Assembly: GCF_900099835.1 (NCBI RefSeq)
Contig: NZ_FNKP01000004.1
Span: 434,001 to 498,000 of the forward strand
Source of the DNA: Paraburkholderia fungorum
GTDB lineage: Bacteria > Pseudomonadota > Gammaproteobacteria > Burkholderiales > Burkholderiaceae
Direction of reading: 5' to 3'
DNA length: 64,000 bases
Shown here: piece by piece, positions 35,205 to 43,361 of the stretch
Layout: each line of letters opens with the position of its first letter
How positions within the stretch are numbered: position 1 is the stretch's first letter
The notes under the pieces: generated by a model
What the model was told of the DNA's origin: nothing
Databases searched by the model: none
Seen by the model: only the letters and a program-made list of their open reading frames with translations
Program-made: the position numbers and the translations under genes

Positions 35205-36581
35205 TCAGATTTCCACGGAGGAAGTTTTCGAAACGGTGCCCGGCGCATTGGACTCGCGGCCTGAAGGTGCCGATGGCGCGGCCGCCGGATCTTTAAGATC
35301 CGTTGCCAGATCCACGCCGCGCGTTTCCGGAGCGAGCAGGACGCCAATGGCGGCGAATGCGTACAGCGATATGGCAACTGTGATCATTGCCGTACCAAAC
35401 GCCGAGCGCCCTGCCAGATAGCCCACCACCGCCGGCGCGACGGCGGCCGTCGCCCGCACAAATGCATTGTTCAGACCGATTGCGCGACCACGGATGCGGG
35501 TGCCGAAAAGCTCGCCGAGCATCGGCTGAACCCCTGTCGCCAGCCCACCTTGCAGCAGCCCCACCAGCAGACCTACGCCCAGCGTCAGCGCCAGAGAGCC
35601 GCTGACCGACAGGTACACAGGCACTGCGGCAGCCTGCATCGCCAGGAAGAGAAGGAACACCGGTCGCCGGCCATAACGGTCACTCACCGGCCCATAGAGC
35701 CAAGGGCCGACGAACGAGCCGGCGATATTGAGCGCAAGGTAGCCGCCAGTGTGCGTGACGTCCAGGTGGAAAGCGCTTTGCAGATAGGTCGGGAGCCAGA
35801 AAATCATCACTTGGGCGGCGCCGTAGACGCCCACCGAAATCATCGCGGTGACGAGCGTGTTCCGTGCATTACTGCCCCGAAACAGATCAAGCATTGAAGT
35901 ACGATCCTGCTCGACCGGCGTTGCTTTCTTCGCAGCGAGAAATAGCGATGACTCACCGACGAAGCGTTGCAGCAGGATCACGTAGAGCGCCGGGATAATC
36001 CCCAGACCGAACAACACTCTCCACGCGTATTGCGCCGGCACGACAGCATGCACGGCCAACATGCTGCAGACCGCAATCGCATAACCCATTGCATAGCCGC
36101 TTTGAGTACCGGAGACGGCGCGGGCGCGGTAACGCGAGCGGATCATCTCGTTGACGAGCGTAGAACTCGCTGTCAGCTCAGCGGCATAGCCTATGCCCTG
36201 AATCGCGCGCATGACCGCGAGATAGGTGAAGCTGTGCGCAAATGCTGCGAGAGCGGTCGATACCGCGCTGATCGCGATCGCTATCTGCAATACACGCAGG
36301 CGCCCGAAGCGGTCTGCCGCCGCGCCGGCAAGCAGCGTGGAGAATGCGGCAACCACCGTGGTCAGACTGCCAAGCAGGCCGGCCTGCCCACGGCTTAACG
36401 CGAAAACGCCGATCAGCGTCGGCAGCATCAACGCGTAGACCTGGGAGTCCATCGCGTCGAGCACGCGACCACCGAAGCAGGCTGCCCAGGTGACACGTTC
36501 GCGCCTGTTCAATGAAAATAACCAGAAGCCCTGACGTTCGCCGTCAGGGTCATGTGTGTGCGCGTTGTCGTGCAAGGACAC
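35205..36581 (-). CDS. MFS transporter, sugar/acid:H+ symporter (AAHS/SP-like)
   Basis: The protein has about 458 residues from a GTG at 36581 preceded by GGAG; the frame is open to 36695. It has twelve predicted helices. Motif A between TM2 and TM3 (GAAADRFGRLRVL) and its repeat between TM8 and TM9 (GPVSDRYGRRPVF) are clear. The N-terminal ALDAMDxQ-type start (GRVLDAMDSQVYALMLPTLI) matches the aromatic-acid/metabolite H+ symporters. It is the first gene of the - strand cluster 30846-36581 and probably imports that pathway's acid substrate. Confidence 0.87.
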   Translation of the reverse strand: MSLHDNAHTHDPDGERQGFWLFSLNRRERVTWAACFGGRVLDAMDSQVYALMLPTLIGVFALSRGQAGLLGSLTTVVAAFSTLLAGAAADRFGRLRVLQIAIAISAVSTALAAFAHSFTYLAVMRAIQGIGYAAELTASSTLVNEMIRSRYRARAVSGTQSGYAMGYAIAVCSMLAVHAVVPAQYAWRVLFGLGIIPALYVILLQRFVGESSLFLAAKKATPVEQDRTSMLDLFRGSNARNTLVTAMISVGVYGAAQVMIFWLPTYLQSAFHLDVTHTGGYLALNIAGSFVGPWLYGPVSDRYGRRPVFLLFLAMQAAAVPVYLSVSGSLALTLGVGLLVGLLQGGLATGVQPMLGELFGTRIRGRAIGLNNAFVRATAAVAPAVVGYLAGRSAFGTAMITVAISLYAFAAIGVLLAPETRGVDLATDLKDPAAAPSAPSGRESNAPGTVSKTSSVEI

Positions 36582-37109
36582 GGTGTCGTCTCCGCCATCG
36601 GTTAGGTTGCCGGGATCGTTATTGCAGCCCCCGCTCAGTGAACCGATCTTGCCACATGCCTCTATGTGACGGATGCACACCAGTTTTCGCACCATTGCAA
36701 GACAGGATCACTGCATCACGGCACATGACGTTCGGACGGAAATGGCCGGTCACCAGGCGATGCGAAGCCGATTGTTGCAATCATCTCCGTTTAATGGCAC
36801 CTAGGGGCTTCTGGGTTCCTGCCATAAGATTGTTGATCTGTTGCCTCAGTTACTCGCGATGTGCCATTGCGGACGTACGTAGGGAGTTGCGCGATCGGTT
36901 CTGCCCCCAATTTCTTTAGGCGAACGATCTGCGAGAAGAGGCTTTGGCACCTCGCTCAAGAAAAGGTTGACCATATTTCAAGGCGGAGGGCGACCGAGAG
37001 AGTCTGGAAGGTCGATTTTTGCCGCTAATGGCACGATTGCCGATAGGGACAATCAACTCAAGTGCATCGAGCTTGGCTGGTCGAACAACAGAGGCGCAAG
37101 AAACCCATC
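36582..37109. other. Intergenic region upstream of the MFS-led cluster
   Basis: No gene is supported here. The 200 bases next to the MFS start should hold its promoter. The rest looks like unconstrained DNA bordering the decayed transposase. No terminal inverted repeat of the IS element was recognised. Confidence 0.35.
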
Positions 37110-37928
37110 CGGGCATCTGCTTCCAGTCCTCATCACCTCCATCATCCTGGCAACTCCGAGTATATTCATGACCCTCTCAAGGCCGTAGGCCTATACCTGG
37201 AGACTCATCTCGGTGCTCCCCCCCCGACGGCCAGGGTCATACAGTGCGCGGCACCCATCCAATGCTCGAGCGTGCCTAAGACGTGGTCAACAACGCCCCT
37301 TCGAATCGTCATCGCATCAGGTTTCCTGTCGAGGCGACGTCGCATGGATTCAAGTAAATTTTTGTGCTCCCATGGCCTGATGCGTGGATAGTCGCTGCGA
37401 AAACATCGCTCGTCGAGATGGCTACGCGGGCATGCATTGGATGAGTACACGTCCAGATTCATTCCATTTTTAATAGTTTTGAATCAAAGAATCGCGCATT
37501 CGCCGGCGAGGCATTGATACTCATCGTTGGAAACATAGATAAGTCCCGCCTGGTAGTAGCTAGCCCCGTTCTTCATTGACACCGAGGTGAGTGGTTTGGG
37601 GACATACGTCTTGATTCCGCTAGTGAGCACCCTTGGATATCCGGACCGCTGAAGTAGCCGCGATCAGCCAGCACTTTCGGCTTTGGCTTGCTCATCGCGT
37701 CTTTCGCCGATAGAGCCGTTTTGCCAAGTTGACCATGATCGCCTCCGATATTAATCACCTCGTGATCGACGATCAGATGATGTTTTGTATGAACTGCTAG
37801 CTGGACGTTGTAGTCGACGGTGCCGGCTGTTTTGCCGCCTGTCATGGATCGCGATCCGAGTCGGTGAGCGACAGTTGTTTATCCGATCCTTCCTTTAGTC
37901 GCGCCCTGATCTGGTCGAGCTCACTCAT
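37110..37928 (-). pseudogene. Decayed IS1182-family transposase
   Basis: Fragments of one DDE transposase can be read in order on the - strand in different frames: KQLSLTDSDRDP (about 37870), then VDYNVQLAVHTKHHLIVDHEV, written here as VDYNVQLAVHTKHH, and LADRGYFSG (37580-37845). Next come GIKTYVPKPLTS and GEYQC-like cysteine-containing text (37480-37610), RRLDRKPDAMTIRR and LEHWMGAAHCMTL (37230-37400), and finally STEMSLQV, a stop, and ERVMNILG (about 37130-37200). The breaks include a frame change near 37850, another near 37615, and one at a run of eight G/C near 37220, plus an in-frame stop. The element is inactive and marks an old insertion between two catabolic blocks. Confidence 0.85.
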
Positions 37929-38025
37929 TCGTAATCACCTAGATTGTCCGCCGTTCGAAGCAAGTTCGGCCAGCTTAGGCCCGACTGCGAGCCGCAGTTT
38001 GCCCTTTTGCATATCGGTCGCCATC

Positions 38026-38871
38026 TCAGACCCGAGTAAAAAAGGCGGCCAGAACATCAATCTCCGTTTGATCGCCGCGCTCGTCGGCTGCCAACCGCTC
38101 AAATAGCGCACTCGCACCAGCAAATATCTCATGCTCGGGCCGATCACCCATCAGCGATTCCACTTCATCTACCTCGGCGACCCAGCGGTGGCTCTTTCTA
38201 AACATGTCGGGCACCATACGTTGCAGCCATGCGAACAGATGTGGTTGAGTGGCCTGCAACTCGGAGTTCAGCGCATCCATCGAACCGGTGCGCTGCGCCG
38301 CGAGGATGAGCGCCGACCCGAGCGCGACCAAACCCTTGGTGAGGCCGCCGTAGCACATCTTCAACGACGAAGCAGCGCCCACCGGTGCATCGAGCACCCG
38401 GATTTCCAGACCGTATTCGCCGAGTACCTGGAGACTCGGAGCAAGCGGTCCGCTGGCAAAAATCTTCGGGCCGCCCGTCGCGCCAGGTTTGGCCGGAAAG
38501 CCGATGATGCTTGCATCGACGAAACTTCCGCCATTCTCTTCGATGTTCTTAGCAATTCCGAGTGCTGTGTCGGGGCTAATTGCGTTGCAATCGACATAGA
38601 GGGGACGGCGCGGCGCCCGGATCAGCGCCGGCGCGATACGCCGTGCGAATCCGGCTGCGTGCGCGGGTGGCAAGACAGACAGCAGGAAATCCGCATCGAG
38701 TAGCTGATCGTCGTCCTTTGCGCTGGTCATACCCGCAAGCTCGGCACGTCGACGGTTCGCTTCACTGCGCCCTTCGAGCATCGTCAGAACTTTGACACCG
38801 CGTGCGGTGAGTTGCGCGGCCAAAGCGGCCCCCATCTCACCCGCGGATGGGATTGCAACGATCGGTTTCAT
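38026..38871 (-). CDS. NAD(P)-dependent dehydrogenase, 6PGDH-like fold with DUF1932 C-terminus
   Basis: The protein has 281 residues. The N-terminal NAD(P)-binding domain opens MKPIVAIPSAGEMGAALAAQL, with GxxGxMG replaced by PSAGEMG. It continues with DADFLLSVLPPAHAAGFA and PLYVDCNAISPDTA, the substrate-binding segment of the 3-hydroxyisobutyrate-dehydrogenase superfamily. The C-terminal helical domain (APVGAASSLKMCYGGLTKGLVAL) matches the DUF1932 type, with the conserved Lys of the family in the SLKMCYGG stretch. A strong GGAG/AGGG site precedes the ATG at 38871; the frame extends upstream only as a shadow. It may oxidise a beta-hydroxyacid. The operon probably continues from the gene upstream (38966-39739). 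Confidence 0.88.
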   Translation of the reverse strand: MKPIVAIPSAGEMGAALAAQLTARGVKVLTMLEGRSEANRRRAELAGMTSAKDDDQLLDADFLLSVLPPAHAAGFARRIAPALIRAPRRPLYVDCNAISPDTALGIAKNIEENGGSFVDASIIGFPAKPGATGGPKIFASGPLAPSLQVLGEYGLEIRVLDAPVGAASSLKMCYGGLTKGLVALGSALILAAQRTGSMDALNSELQATQPHLFAWLQRMVPDMFRKSHRWVAEVDEVESLMGDRPEHEIFAGASALFERLAADERGDQTEIDVLAAFFTRV

Positions 38872-38965
38872 ACCCTTCTCTCCGCTACAGGTTGACCGTA
38901 CCACGACTAGAGCCTCGCCGCTGACCACCAAAAGACTCGACCGTTGCCGGTGCCCGCCAGTGAGG

Positions 38966-39739
38966 CTATGGCAGCGCTCGCGCGAGGCGAAATCCGATAT
39001 TGTCGTCACGGTGATCGGCACCGTCGCCGCCGCGATAGGAGAAACGCGCGCGAGACGCTGCGCGATTCCAGCCGCCACCGCGTGTAACCCGGTCGTCGCA
39101 ATCACCGGTGATCCAGGCGCTGCCATCCTTGGGCGCACCTTCATAACTGCTGTGATAACAGTCTTGCGTCCATTCCCATACATTGCCCGTCATGTCGTAC
39201 AGATTCCAGGCGTTCGGACGCTTCCCGCCAACGTCGTGGGTCGTGTCATCGCTGTTATCCGAGTACCACGCCAGTCCCGCGATATCGCCGGTGCCGCAAT
39301 AAACGTCCTGCTGCTCGCCGGCCCGACACGCGTATTCCCATTGCGACTCGCTGGGCAGGCCGATTCTGGTTCCGCTCTGTTTGGCCAGTTTCTGCGCGGC
39401 GGCCTCTGCGTCGACCCAAGAAACTCTTTCGACCGGTCGCTTCGGGCCTTTGAATTCGCTCGGATCGGAGCCCATCAGTTTCTGATATTGCGCCTGGGTC
39501 ACCTCGTACTTGCCCAGATAGAATCCCTTTACGCACACTTGATGCACGGGCTGTTCCTTGTCCGCCCCATTCGTCGCGCCCTGATTGAAACAACCACCCG
39601 GCACCCAGACGAACTCCATGCCCGTGGTGGGCTCCGTCCACGCTGTGCCCGGGGCCGGATCGGCTTGCGCTGTCACCGAGACAAATACCGTAATCAGCAG
39701 CGCCATTACCCGACTACCCAGGTGTTTCTCGAAACGCAT
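38966..39739 (-). CDS. Secreted SUMF1/FGE-fold protein lacking the catalytic cysteines
   Basis: The protein has 257 residues. A signal peptide (SRVMALLITVFVSVTAQA) precedes a complete formylglycine-generating-enzyme-like domain: TGMEFVWVPGGCF, FYLGKYEVTQAQYQKLMG, VERVSWVDAEAAAQKL, GLPSESQWEYACRAG, NAWNLYDMTGNVWEWTQD and VTRGGGWN...NIGFRLAR. True FGEs use a Cys pair near the C-terminus, within the stretch here reading RARFSYRGGDGADHRDD, and no Cys is present in that stretch. It is therefore unlikely to make formylglycine. It may be a structural or ligand-binding periplasmic relative. AGGAAGAG precedes ATG 39739. It is flanked by a SnoaL-like gene and the DUF1932 dehydrogenase in the same direction. 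Confidence 0.87.
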   Translation of the reverse strand: MRFEKHLGSRVMALLITVFVSVTAQADPAPGTAWTEPTTGMEFVWVPGGCFNQGATNGADKEQPVHQVCVKGFYLGKYEVTQAQYQKLMGSDPSEFKGPKRPVERVSWVDAEAAAQKLAKQSGTRIGLPSESQWEYACRAGEQQDVYCGTGDIAGLAWYSDNSDDTTHDVGGKRPNAWNLYDMTGNVWEWTQDCYHSSYEGAPKDGSAWITGDCDDRVTRGGGWNRAASRARFSYRGGDGADHRDDNIGFRLARALP

Positions 39740-39823
39740 GATCTCTTCCTGTATGTTTGAATTCTGATTCTTTGTACGCTGACTGCCGACAGCGGGAGGG
39801 GCACTGTCGCGCATCCTGGACGC

Positions 39824-40306
39824 CTAGTTCCCGCTTTTTGGCGGAATACTCGGTTCGATCAGACGAAAATGCCAGCCATCTGCACTCTTGACGAAGACGG
39901 CCACCAGATTGCCGGTTTCCGTATGCAGTTCACCACTCGGATCTTTTGATTGAATGGTTATGTGGGCGACTCCATAGCCCCCATTCCCCTGAACATGCAC
40001 CTCCTGCATCTCGATGTGATGCTTGACGGCACCATTGGCGAAGCGGTTCCTGTAGTACTCAACCAGCGCGTCATGGCCATGGATGATATTTCCCGCTGGC
40101 GAAACCAGCACGCCGTCCGGCGCATATAACGCCGCCATTGCATTCGGATCTTGAATGGCATAGTTGGCGTCGTACTGTGCACCGAGCCTCGTCGCCGCGT
40201 CGAGCAACTCCGATTGTCGAGGCGTCGCTGCATATGCAACGGGGAGTACTGTCAGAAGGGAAGCGCTCAGCAGCACACTCGCAAAATTGTCTTTCCAGCT
40301 CGTCAT
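39824..40306 (-). CDS. Secreted SnoaL/NTF2-like protein
   Basis: The protein has 160 residues. A signal peptide (SVLLSASLLTVLPVAYA) is followed by an NTF2-like cone fold: LGAQYDANYAIQDPNAMAALYAPDGVLVSP, GHDALVEYYRNRF, and terminal strands NLVAVFVKSADGWHFRLIEP. This is the DUF4440/SnoaL-type family. The start at 40306 follows GAGGT and gives an intact leader; the frame extends upstream into the SDR gene. Secretion of this fold is seen in several catabolic clusters, but no reaction can be assigned. Confidence 0.84.
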   Translation of the reverse strand: MTSWKDNFASVLLSASLLTVLPVAYAATPRQSELLDAATRLGAQYDANYAIQDPNAMAALYAPDGVLVSPAGNIIHGHDALVEYYRNRFANGAVKHHIEMQEVHVQGNGGYGVAHITIQSKDPSGELHTETGNLVAVFVKSADGWHFRLIEPSIPPKSGN

Positions 40307-40346
40307 GGATCTTTTACCTCTTCGACAAAATGGCGGAACAGGGGGA

Positions 40347-41126
40347 CTACATGACCGGCGACATATTTCCATCGACATTGATCGAAGTACCGGTCACATA
40401 GCTCGCAAGATCCGACGCAAGAAAGCACGCCACGTTGGCAAATTCTTCGGCTGTGCCGACTCGTCCCAGCGGTACGCCTTTCGCCATGTCGGCGAGAAAA
40501 TCATCATAGGAGCCGTTGCCCGTCTGCGCATGTTTGCGTGCCCACTGATCGCTGTCGATCAGTCCCACGTGCAGCGCATTGACGAGGATGTTGTGAGGTG
40601 CGCCCTCTCCTGCCAGAACTTTCGTCAAGGCCATGCCAGCGGCACGAGACACGGACGTGGGTGCGGATGCGGCTTTCGGTGCCTTCGCGCCGATATTGAG
40701 CACGTTGATCACGCGGCCCCAGCGGCGCTCGATCAGTTGCGGCCATACGAGCCGGGTCAATCGGATCGCAGCGAATAGCTTCAGGTCCAGATCGGCCTGC
40801 CATGTCTCGTCCGAAATCGACGCGAACGGGCCCGTCTGCGCGATCCCCGCGTTATTGACCACGATATCGATCTTGCCGAACACGTTCATCACATCCGAAT
40901 ACGCGGAGGCGATTGCGTCGGCTTTTGTCACGTCGCAAGGGACAATATGCACCCGTCCCGTGGCCGTGCCGGACACGAAAGTTCGTGCCTGTTCGAGCGC
41001 CTCGGGTCGGCGGGCAAGGAGCGCAACATCGGCACCGCTTTGAGCCATCCGCGCGGCTATTGCCCGACCGATGCCTTTGCTCCCGCCAGTAATGACTGCC
41101 ACACGCCCTTTCATATCTATTTGCAT
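40347..41126 (-). CDS. Short-chain dehydrogenase/reductase-like protein (no canonical YxxxK)
   Basis: The protein has 259 residues. The Rossmann start VAVITGGSKGIGRAIA, the NNAG motif (VNNAGIAQTG) and the C-terminal LASDLASYVTGTSINVDGN are standard for classical SDRs. The catalytic segment, however, reads APTSVSRAAG where active members have YSASKAA: Tyr becomes Thr and Lys becomes Arg. The preceding Ser region (INVLNIG) is also altered. A similar TSVSRAAG subgroup occurs among SDRs as I recall, so this may be a subfamily with a different mechanism. It is in the same-strand run with the SnoaL, SUMF1-like and DUF1932 genes, 44 bases after the MFS gene ends. Confidence 0.85.
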   Translation of the reverse strand: MQIDMKGRVAVITGGSKGIGRAIAARMAQSGADVALLARRPEALEQARTFVSGTATGRVHIVPCDVTKADAIASAYSDVMNVFGKIDIVVNNAGIAQTGPFASISDETWQADLDLKLFAAIRLTRLVWPQLIERRWGRVINVLNIGAKAPKAASAPTSVSRAAGMALTKVLAGEGAPHNILVNALHVGLIDSDQWARKHAQTGNGSYDDFLADMAKGVPLGRVGTAEEFANVACFLASDLASYVTGTSINVDGNMSPVM

Positions 41127-41170
41127 GTTCCTGGTTCCTTAAAAAATTCAATGAATGGATTCGAGTCGAC

Positions 41171-42412
41171 TCAAAGGCCGGATTCCAGTTCCTTGTTACG
41201 AGTCTCCGGCGTCAGCAGCGCACCGATAAACACGAGCGAATAGGAACCGACCGCCCAGACGCCGATGGACGGCGCAAGGCCCCACGCGGCACTCGTCAAT
41301 CCGACGGCTGCGGGAATCAGCGACCCAACTCCTCGCCCAAAGTTATATGAAAATCCCCCCGCACTCGCACGGATATGTGCAGGAAATAGTTCAGAGAAAC
41401 AGGCACCCATTCCAGACACAATGCCGGACTGGAACATACCCAGTAAGTAGCCCAGCAATAACATCAGCGGTCCATTGATTGGCGTCATCGTGTAGAGAAG
41501 CACGGCTGTCACCGCGCAAAGTGCCGAGATGACGAATGTCTTTTTGCGGCCCAGTGCGTCGCTCATATAAGCCGCCCCCATATACCCGCAAAAAGAACCG
41601 AAAATATTCGCGGCGATATAGATCGTGGTAGTACCCACGCTCATTCCATGGTTCTGCTTCAGAAACGTTACCAGCCACGTGAGCATGGTGTAATTGCCGC
41701 CGAGTGCACCGGCAGCAAGCAGTGATGCAGTCGCGGTCCTGCGAACGATCTTCCTGGAGAAGATCTGACCGAATGTCTGTCTCACGCTTATCGTCTCGCG
41801 TGCTTTCGCTGCCGCAACGAAGGCGGGCGATTCAGGGACGTTTCGCCGAAGCCATAACACCGATAACGCCGGCAGCACACCGATGAGAAACAGCACTCGC
41901 CATGCCCATGCGGGTGTGAGCAAAGTGAAACTCACGAAATAAAAAAGTGCAGCGACGCCATAACCCACGGGCCACCCTCCCTGCACACTGCCAACAGCGC
42001 GCCCGCGAGACTCCTTGTTAGCGACTTCACCGATCAGAATCGCACCGGCGGCCCATTCTCCGCCGAAGCCCAGACCTTGCAGACTGCGCGTGATCAACAA
42101 TTGATGGAAGTTATGCGTGAAAGCGGAGAGGCCGGTAAAGGTTGCGAACCACAAGATCGTGATTTGCAGCACGCGCATTCGTCCAAAGCGATCTGCGAGC
42201 ACGCCCGCCACGATGCCGCCTATGGCCGAACTGACGAGAACAGAGGTACTGATGATCCCTGCCTGAGGCTTCGTCATTCCCCACAGCGTGACAAGCGCAG
42301 GAATGACGAACGCAAATATCTGCACGTCCATGCCATCGAGCGCCCATCCGCCCCAGCATGCCCAGAACGTGAGCTTCTGGACCCTGGTCATGCGTCGGTA
42401 CCATGATGTCAT
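41171..42412 (-). CDS. MFS transporter, aromatic/metabolite:H+ symporter-like
   Basis: The protein has 413 residues and twelve helices. The N-terminal segment LTFWACWGGWALDGMDVQIFAFVIPALV is the WxLDxxD start of acid:H+ symporters. Motif A occurs as GVLADRFGRMRVLQ, and the second-half repeat as GAAYMSDALGRKKTF. RSLQGLGFGGEWAAGAILIGE (TM4-5) matches the MhpT/ShiA/PcaK-like branch. It leads the - strand block 38026-42412, so it probably imports the substrate for the SDR and DUF1932 enzymes. It resembles the transporter at 35205 in type but not closely in sequence. Confidence 0.88.
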   Translation of the reverse strand: MTSWYRRMTRVQKLTFWACWGGWALDGMDVQIFAFVIPALVTLWGMTKPQAGIISTSVLVSSAIGGIVAGVLADRFGRMRVLQITILWFATFTGLSAFTHNFHQLLITRSLQGLGFGGEWAAGAILIGEVANKESRGRAVGSVQGGWPVGYGVAALFYFVSFTLLTPAWAWRVLFLIGVLPALSVLWLRRNVPESPAFVAAAKARETISVRQTFGQIFSRKIVRRTATASLLAAGALGGNYTMLTWLVTFLKQNHGMSVGTTTIYIAANIFGSFCGYMGAAYMSDALGRKKTFVISALCAVTAVLLYTMTPINGPLMLLLGYLLGMFQSGIVSGMGACFSELFPAHIRASAGGFSYNFGRGVGSLIPAAVGLTSAAWGLAPSIGVWAVGSYSLVFIGALLTPETRNKELESGL

Positions 42413-42816
42413 AGGCGCTCATTGGAGTAAGGCTCGAACAGGGTAGCCGATATCGCCAGGCAGCAAGCCGACGCGAAAATGGCATGACTGCCATATTGAA
42501 CGTGCGAGACGGAACATACAGCTGATGCAGGCCACCACAGACGCCACTTCGCGTGCCACCAACCACGCGTCGCGCCCAACTAAGTATCAGGCCTAGTTAG
42601 TGTGAAACCGGACGGTTGCATTTGTGTTAACAAATCACGCACACAATGTTTTTAGCCCATATGCACTAAGCCAGACAAACAGTGCAAGTCTGAGACCGGA
42701 AACAATCGCCCTCAATATCGGCCAGACAAAATCAATCGAAGCGATACACACACCATGCCCAACAATGAAAGCATCACGCGTTGCAGCTTTATGGGCGTCC
42801 CACCGCTTTCGAAACT
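42413..42816. other. Intergenic region upstream of the MFS gene
   Basis: No gene is supported. It should hold the promoter of the - strand block. A short perfect palindrome TGTTAACA (42625-42632) and a loose inverted repeat around ACTAA...TTAGT (about 42580-42602) are the only structures seen, and neither can be tied to a regulator. Confidence 0.35.
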
Positions 42817-43284
42817 CTACTTCTGCGTCAGCGCGCCCGTCGCTTCATCAATAACGTTCGCGTCAAATTGCTGCCTCGCTCGGGTAATCGTCGCGAAGTG
42901 GGTTTCTGCCCAGCCGACCAGTCTGTCAAGCGGCTCGAGCACTGATCGTCCGAGTTGCGATAACCGGTATTCGACGCTAGGTGGCTTGGTGGGAAAAACG
43001 TGTCTCGTAACCAAACCGTCGCGTTCGAGCGAGCGTAACGTTTGTGTGAGCATGCGTTTTGAAATGTCCGGCACCGCGCGAATGATCTCGTTGAATCTGC
43101 GCGGGCCGCCGGCGAGAGACATCAGAATCAGCGTGCTCCATTTGTCGCCGATGAAATCCAGGACATTGCGCACGGGGCAACGGTTGGCATCAAACCCCAT
43201 CTCCTGCCACGCGCGAAAGCGGGTAGCCGCAGTGTCGAGCGGTACGGCGGTCTCTGTCAGGTTACTTTCCTGTAACTTAGGCAC
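42817..43284 (-). CDS. HxlR-family transcriptional regulator
   Basis: The protein has 155 residues. The winged-helix core matches Hxl[33 protein letters not shown] (the Cys and the GDKWS..I motif are diagnostic), then [21 protein letters not shown] as recognition helix and [15 protein letters not shown] as wing. QorR and YodB relatives sense quinones, diamide or aldehydes through the conserved N-terminal Cys. The GTG at 43284 follows AAAAGGAGG at 9 bases. It is divergent from a quinone reductase gene 77 bases away, which it most likely represses. Confidence 0.9.
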   Translation of the reverse strand: MPKLQESNLTETAVPLDTAATRFRAWQEMGFDANRCPVRNVLDFIGDKWSTLILMSLAGGPRRFNEIIRAVPDISKRMLTQTLRSLERDGLVTRHVFPTKPPSVEYRLSQLGRSVLEPLDRLVGWAETHFATITRARQQFDANVIDEATGALTQK

Positions 43285-43361
43285 GAAAAACTGCCTCCTT
43301 TTGCGTTTGCGATTAGGTCTCTATGATATACCTACCCTCAGTTAAAGACCAAAGGAATTCA
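43285..43361. promoter_or_regulatory. HxlR/quinone-reductase divergent promoter
   Basis: This 77-base gap contains a -10-like TATGAT (43322-43327) oriented toward the quinone reductase gene, a short TTTGCG repeat before it, and strong ribosome-binding sites on both sides. GTTAC...GTAAC, an inverted repeat with a six-base spacer, lies just inside the HxlR reading frame (about 43259-43274) and is a possible operator. Confidence 0.45.

Noticed and set aside
38966..39739. Calling this gene a formylglycine-generating enzyme
   Set aside because: The catalytic cysteine pair is absent and no sulfatase is nearby.
38792..39760. 322-residue + strand frame opposite the SUMF1-like gene
   Set aside because: No recognisable domain, no ribosome-binding site, and the opposite strand carries all FGE-fold motifs.
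42625..42632. TGTTAACA palindrome upstream of the MFS gene
   Set aside because: Too short to support an operator without a matching regulator or a second copy.
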